64,000 nucleotides of DNA from G965267185 sp965267185 (GTDB lineage: Bacteria > Pseudomonadota > Alphaproteobacteria > UBA6615), in NCBI GenBank assembly GCA_965267185.1, contig OZ253937.1:3286001-3350000 (forward strand). The letters run 5' to 3'. This document shows positions 60,773-64,000 of this stretch, piece after piece (positions within the stretch are counted from its first letter, which is position 1; each line of letters starts with the position of its first letter). The position numbers and the translations under genes were made by a program. The notes under the pieces were generated by a model. It ran no database searches and had not been told where the DNA came from. It worked only from the letters and a program-made list of their open reading frames with translations.

Positions 60773-61867
60773 GTGGAAACCAACGGGCTGATAGAGGGGC
60801 TCGCCCATCGCCTGACCACACTGGGCGACTTCGGCGACATCGCCACAGACGATTTGAAGCCGTTGCCGACGACCGGCCTGGCTCACGATCACGTTCGCCT
60901 CAACGGCCGCAATCTGCTTGCCCGGGTGCCCAAGCAAAGTCAGTTGGCGCTGGATGCGCAATCGAACCTCGATTATCAGGCATCGTGCTTCATGCGAGCC
61001 GGTGGGAGCGGCCACACGCCGCGCCTTCATGCGGTGTTGCCACCGTCGGACGAGTTACCGATGGGGGCGCTTATCGTCGATGAGATTGACGGTTCGGCCC
61101 TCCCCCTACCCGACGGCATTGAGGCTATGGCGCAGGCGCTGGCGGCGATTCACCGGCTGCCTATGCCCGCCGATACCATCCGGCGGCCATTGAAAAACCC
61201 CGTCGATGCGCTCGCCGATACCTTCACCGAAGTCATGGCACAGTCGGCCTACATCGCCTCGGCGGACCTTGCCTATGAGGCCGAGGCGCAAATTCGCGAG
61301 GAGTTAGTCGCCGCGGGTATGCTGTTGGCACGCAGTGACCGGCCGCCGATCACCTTAATTGCGTTCGATGCCCATCCGGGAAATTTCTTATTGACGCCCG
61401 ACGGGCGGGCGATCCTCGTCGATCTCGAAAAGGCGCGCTACGGGGTACCGGCGTTCGATTTGGCGCACGCGACCCTCTATACGTCGACGACCTGGGACGT
61501 TGCGACCTACGCCGAACTGACGCCCGACCAAGTCGCTTGTTTCTATGCCGCATGGCTTGCCGCGATGCCGGTGGGACTGGCGGACTCGATAGCACCTTGG
61601 TTGCTCGATCTGCGCCGCATGATGTGGCTGTGGTCGGTAACGTGGTGCGCAAAATGGCGCGTGAAATCCCAAGAAGCGGCGAAGACCGGCGATCGCGCAG
61701 ACCGGTCGACGGAAGACTGGTCAGCGGAGTTGTCCGACCCGGCGCTGGTGGCCCATGTGGCCGGCCGGGTGGAGCACTATCTCGATCCGGCAATTATCGA
61801 ACGGGTGCGTCTGGATTGGCGCTCCGACAATGAACTGACCGATTTGCTCGGCCACAAGGCGCGTTAG
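60773..61867 (+). CDS. APH-family phosphotransferase
   Basis: 364 residues. Protein-kinase-like fold of aminoglycoside/choline kinase relatives. GALIVDEIDGSALPLPDGIEAMAQALAAIHRLPMP gives the hinge and helix. The catalytic and metal sites lie in LIAFDAHPGNFLLTPDGRAILVDLEKARYG, with Asp-x-His-x-x-Asn and DLE. The N-terminal part has HDHVRLNGRNLLARVPKQSQ. It should phosphorylate a small alcohol or amine. The GTG start at 60773 is 7 bases after the radical SAM stop with a weak ribosome site. Its position suggests that the product of the cluster is phosphorylated. Confidence 0.83.
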   Translation: METNGLIEGLAHRLTTLGDFGDIATDDLKPLPTTGLAHDHVRLNGRNLLARVPKQSQLALDAQSNLDYQASCFMRAGGSGHTPRLHAVLPPSDELPMGALIVDEIDGSALPLPDGIEAMAQALAAIHRLPMPADTIRRPLKNPVDALADTFTEVMAQSAYIASADLAYEAEAQIREELVAAGMLLARSDRPPITLIAFDAHPGNFLLTPDGRAILVDLEKARYGVPAFDLAHATLYTSTTWDVATYAELTPDQVACFYAAWLAAMPVGLADSIAPWLLDLRRMMWLWSVTWCAKWRVKSQEAAKTGDRADRSTEDWSAELSDPALVAHVAGRVEHYLDPAIIERVRLDWRSDNELTDLLGHKAR

Positions 61868-61942
61868 ACACCGGCGGATTGGTGTGAAACGATCATCGCT
61901 GTCGTCATTTAGGGCAGTGGGACGTTTCTAAGGAGAGAAAAG

Positions 61943-63151
61943 ATGAAAGTGCTTGGGTTCCTGACGATGCTTGTTGCCACTGTCTTTGGGGTCGGTGGCG
62001 CGGCGGCGCAGACCGAAACATGGGACGACGTCGTCAGTAAGGCCAGGGGTCAGACGGTGTTTTGGAACGCCTGGGCAGGTGACGAACGCATCAACGCCTA
62101 CATCGCCTGGGCGGGCGCGGAAGTCGAGAAGCGCTACGGCGTCACGGTACAACACGTAAAACTGTCAGATACGGCCGAGGCCGTATCGCGGGTGGTGGCG
62201 GAAAAGGCAGCGGGGCGAACCTCGGGCGGTTCGGTCGATCTCATTTGGATCAACGGTGAGAACTTCGCTGCGATGAAGCGCAACAATTTGTTGCACGGTC
62301 CGTGGACCGAGAGTGCACCGAACTATCGTTTCGTCGATACTGTTGGCAAGAAAACGACAACGGTCGATTTCACTATTCCGGTTGACGGTTTGGAAGCGCC
62401 CTGGGGCATGGCGCAGTTCGTGTTTATGTACGATAGCGCGTCGTTGCCGACACCGCCGACATCGATAACAGGGTTGCTCGACTGGGCGGTACGGAACCCC
62501 GGGCGCTTCAGCTACCCACAACCGCCCAATTTCCTGGGCACGACATTTCTAAAGCAGGCGCTGATCGGGCTGGTCGATGATCCTGCGATCCTGCAGCGGC
62601 CGGTCGACCCTGAACGATTCGAAGCCGTGTCCGCCCCGCTCTGGGCGTATCTCGATACGTTGCATCCGAACCTGTGGCGGTCGGGCAAGGTGTTTCCGCA
62701 AAACGGCCCGGCGCAGCATCGCTTGCTCGACGATGGCGAGGTCGATATCGCCCTGTCGTTCCAGCCGTCAGAAGCTTCGAGCTTGATTGCGCGCGGCGCG
62801 TTGCCCGACACGGTGCGCACCTTTGTGTTGGACGGCGGCACTGTCGGCAACACGAGTTTCTTGGCCGTACCATTCAATGCGAAGGCCCGCGAAGGCGCGA
62901 TGGTGCTGGCGGATTTCCTGATGTCGCCCGAAGCCCAGGCGCGTAAGCAGAACCCGGAATTCTGGGGCAGCGGTACAGTCCTTGCGATCGATAAGCTGCC
63001 GGAGCCGGAGCAAAATCGCTTTGCCGATCTGAAGCTCGGCGTCGCGACACTGCCCCCCGACAAGCTTGGCAAGACATTATTGGAGCCTCACACATCATGG
63101 GTGGCCGCCCTCGAAGAGGAATGGGCGAAACGTTACGCCGCTGGTAGATAA
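61943..63151 (+). CDS. ABC transporter solute-binding protein, YnjB-like
   Basis: 402 residues. A signal peptide (about 1-22, MLVATVFGVGGAAA) exports the protein. The mature part opens with QTETWDDVVSKARGQTVFWNAWAGDERINAYIAWAG, and SVDLIWINGENFAAMKRNNLLHGPW, PWGMAQFVFMYDS and FADFLMSPEAQARKQNPEFWGSG-like segments match the YnjB group of type-1 receptors. A strong ribosome site (AAGGAGAG) precedes the ATG. Receptors of this group usually sit with two permease-related genes and an ATPase; a permease start appears at the very end of the window. The ligand is not known. Confidence 0.85.
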   Translation: MKVLGFLTMLVATVFGVGGAAAQTETWDDVVSKARGQTVFWNAWAGDERINAYIAWAGAEVEKRYGVTVQHVKLSDTAEAVSRVVAEKAAGRTSGGSVDLIWINGENFAAMKRNNLLHGPWTESAPNYRFVDTVGKKTTTVDFTIPVDGLEAPWGMAQFVFMYDSASLPTPPTSITGLLDWAVRNPGRFSYPQPPNFLGTTFLKQALIGLVDDPAILQRPVDPERFEAVSAPLWAYLDTLHPNLWRSGKVFPQNGPAQHRLLDDGEVDIALSFQPSEASSLIARGALPDTVRTFVLDGGTVGNTSFLAVPFNAKAREGAMVLADFLMSPEAQARKQNPEFWGSGTVLAIDKLPEPEQNRFADLKLGVATLPPDKLGKTLLEPHTSWVAALEEEWAKRYAAGR

Positions 63152-63175
63152 GCCGCCCGCGTCCCGCGCTCGACC

Positions 63176-63934
63176 ATGCTGGGCTCGGCTTACGGAGCGA
63201 CCGACCTTGCGGTAATCGCCGCCGTTTTCTTGTTTGCCGGTGCCGTCAAAGGCGTCGTCGGGTTGGGCCTGCCTACCGTCGCCATCGGTCTGCTGACGGC
63301 GCTCATCGGGCTTTCCGACGGCATCGTGCTGATGGTGGTTCCCTCCATCGTGACCAACATCTGGCAGGCGGTGGCCGGGGCGGCGTTACCGGCGATATTG
63401 CGCCGGCTTTGGATTTACCTGCTGATGATATTTGCCGGCGCCTGGGTTGGTGTGAATATTTTTGGGCGCAGCGATGCCGCGGTTTTGACGGCGTTGCTGG
63501 GCGTGTTGCTCTGTGCCTTCGCGATATACGGCCTCATATCGCCTGCCTTGCCGGCGCCGGGCCGGCGCGAGCGTTGGCTGTCGCCTTTTCTGGGCGTGAT
63601 CAACGGAACACTGACCGGACTGACGGGAACGTTTTTCATGCCCGGGGTGCCGTATCTCCAGGCGCTCGGGTTCGCGCGCGATGCCATGGTTCAGGCGATG
63701 GGCGTGCTGTTCCTGGTCTCTACCGTGGCGCTGGCGGTCGCGCTGGCCGGTCATGGCCGGTTGGAAACCGAGGTCGGCATTATATCGGCGTTGGCGACAT
63801 TGCCTGCTTTGCTCGGCATGGTTTTCGGCGCGGGCATTCGGCGTCGGCTGTCGGAGGAGCGGTTCCGCCTGTTCATGTTCGTCGCCCTCCTGTTGCTCGG
63901 CGTCTACATCGCCGCGCGCGCGTTGGTGTTTTGA
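63176..63934 (+). CDS. TauE/SafE family permease (sulfite exporter type)
   Basis: 252 residues, about eight membrane helices. LFAGAVKGVVGLGLPTVAIGLLTALIGL carries the TauE/SafE N-terminal motif (G-x-G), and the internal repeat LGVINGTLTGLTGTFFMPGVPYLQALGFARDAMVQAMG lies in the second half. Members move sulfonates, sulfite or similar anions. Its place between an ABC receptor gene (25 bp upstream) and the next membrane-type gene is unusual. No sulfonate-degrading gene is in view. Confidence 0.87.
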   Translation: MLGSAYGATDLAVIAAVFLFAGAVKGVVGLGLPTVAIGLLTALIGLSDGIVLMVVPSIVTNIWQAVAGAALPAILRRLWIYLLMIFAGAWVGVNIFGRSDAAVLTALLGVLLCAFAIYGLISPALPAPGRRERWLSPFLGVINGTLTGLTGTFFMPGVPYLQALGFARDAMVQAMGVLFLVSTVALAVALAGHGRLETEVGIISALATLPALLGMVFGAGIRRRLSEERFRLFMFVALLLLGVYIAARALVF

Positions 63935-63955
63935 TCCGATGGAGCGTTTCGGAAC

Positions 63956-64000
63956 ATGAGCGTTGCGCAAATCGCAGCCGAAGAGACGCCGCCACGCCGC
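63956..64000 (+). CDS. Partial gene, probable ABC permease N-terminus
   Basis: ATG 63956 opens MSVAQIAAEETPPRR up to the window edge, behind a GGAG 12 bases and CGGAAC 1 base upstream. The short, charged start with arginines fits a cytoplasmic lead-in to a membrane helix. Permease identity comes only from position after a YnjB-like receptor; nothing in these 15 residues proves it. Confidence 0.4.
   Translation, partial: MSVAQIAAEETPPRR

Overview
The window is a GC-rich chromosomal segment of an alphaproteobacterium. The evidence is a core block (about 11.4-40.6 kb) with alphaproteobacterial gene content and order: hprK-rapZ-PTS EIIA-HPr-ahcY-divL-tsaE-addB-addA-trxA, then folC-accD-trpA-trpB-trpF-pyrF, ihfB-sppA-rpsA-cmk-aroA, a TIGR02300 zinc-ribbon gene and tRNA-Ala. 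The DivL-like cell-cycle kinase (Tyr replacing His in the H-box), the short one-domain HprK and alpha-type AddAB point the same way. Genus cannot be fixed; a Rhodospirillales-like or other free-living lineage rich in organic-acid transporters is my guess. No transposase, phage gene or CRISPR array was seen.

Region 1 (1-11.4 kb) is an accessory catabolic and transport cluster: two Gfo/Idh/MocA dehydrogenases, a tripartite tricarboxylate transporter (TctB, TctA, TctC), a dimeric alpha-beta barrel protein, a TRAP-type binding protein without signal peptide, a beta-hydroxyacid dehydrogenase, a MarR-GNAT fusion, a HutC-type GntR regulator and an ACMSD-like amidohydrolase. Three near-identical palindromes (core CTTATATAAG) sit upstream of the first dehydrogenase, upstream of TctC, and in the divergent promoter region of the second dehydrogenase/GntR operon. 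I infer that they are the GntR operators and define a local regulon. The MarR-GNAT gene carries a separate perfect 22-bp palindrome over its first codons.

Region 2 (11.4-40.6 kb) is the core. Nitrogen-type PTS and HPr kinase genes are coupled by start/stop overlaps and lead to ahcY, divL, tsaE and the addBA recombination genes, closing with trxA and a strong terminator. On the minus strand follow a peroxiredoxin/prolyl-4-hydroxylase-like fusion, folC, accD, trpABF and pyrF, an inserted epimerase/ornithine-cyclodeaminase pair, a LapA-like membrane protein, ihfB, sppA, rpsA, cmk and aroA. tRNA-Ala(GGC) and a terminator end the block.

Region 3 (40.6-43.3 kb) is compositionally distinct, with an AT-rich stretch. 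It holds a small two-helix membrane protein and a three-gene cassette: an orphan ParA ATPase, a ribbon-helix-helix protein and a tail-anchored, disordered acidic protein. This is the best candidate here for an undescribed positioning or partition system.

Region 4 (43.3-64 kb) is accessory: a luciferase-like monooxygenase, cupin, aldo/keto reductase, di-heme cytochrome c, a CrbS/CrbR-type acetate-switch two-component pair, a DUF547/radical SAM pair, a tandem YCII protein, a cupin-amidohydrolase-MFS group, and a four-gene cluster of two rSAM/selenodomain-associated transferases, a SPASM-like radical SAM enzyme and an APH-type phosphotransferase. The window ends in a YnjB-like ABC transport locus interrupted by a TauE-type permease.
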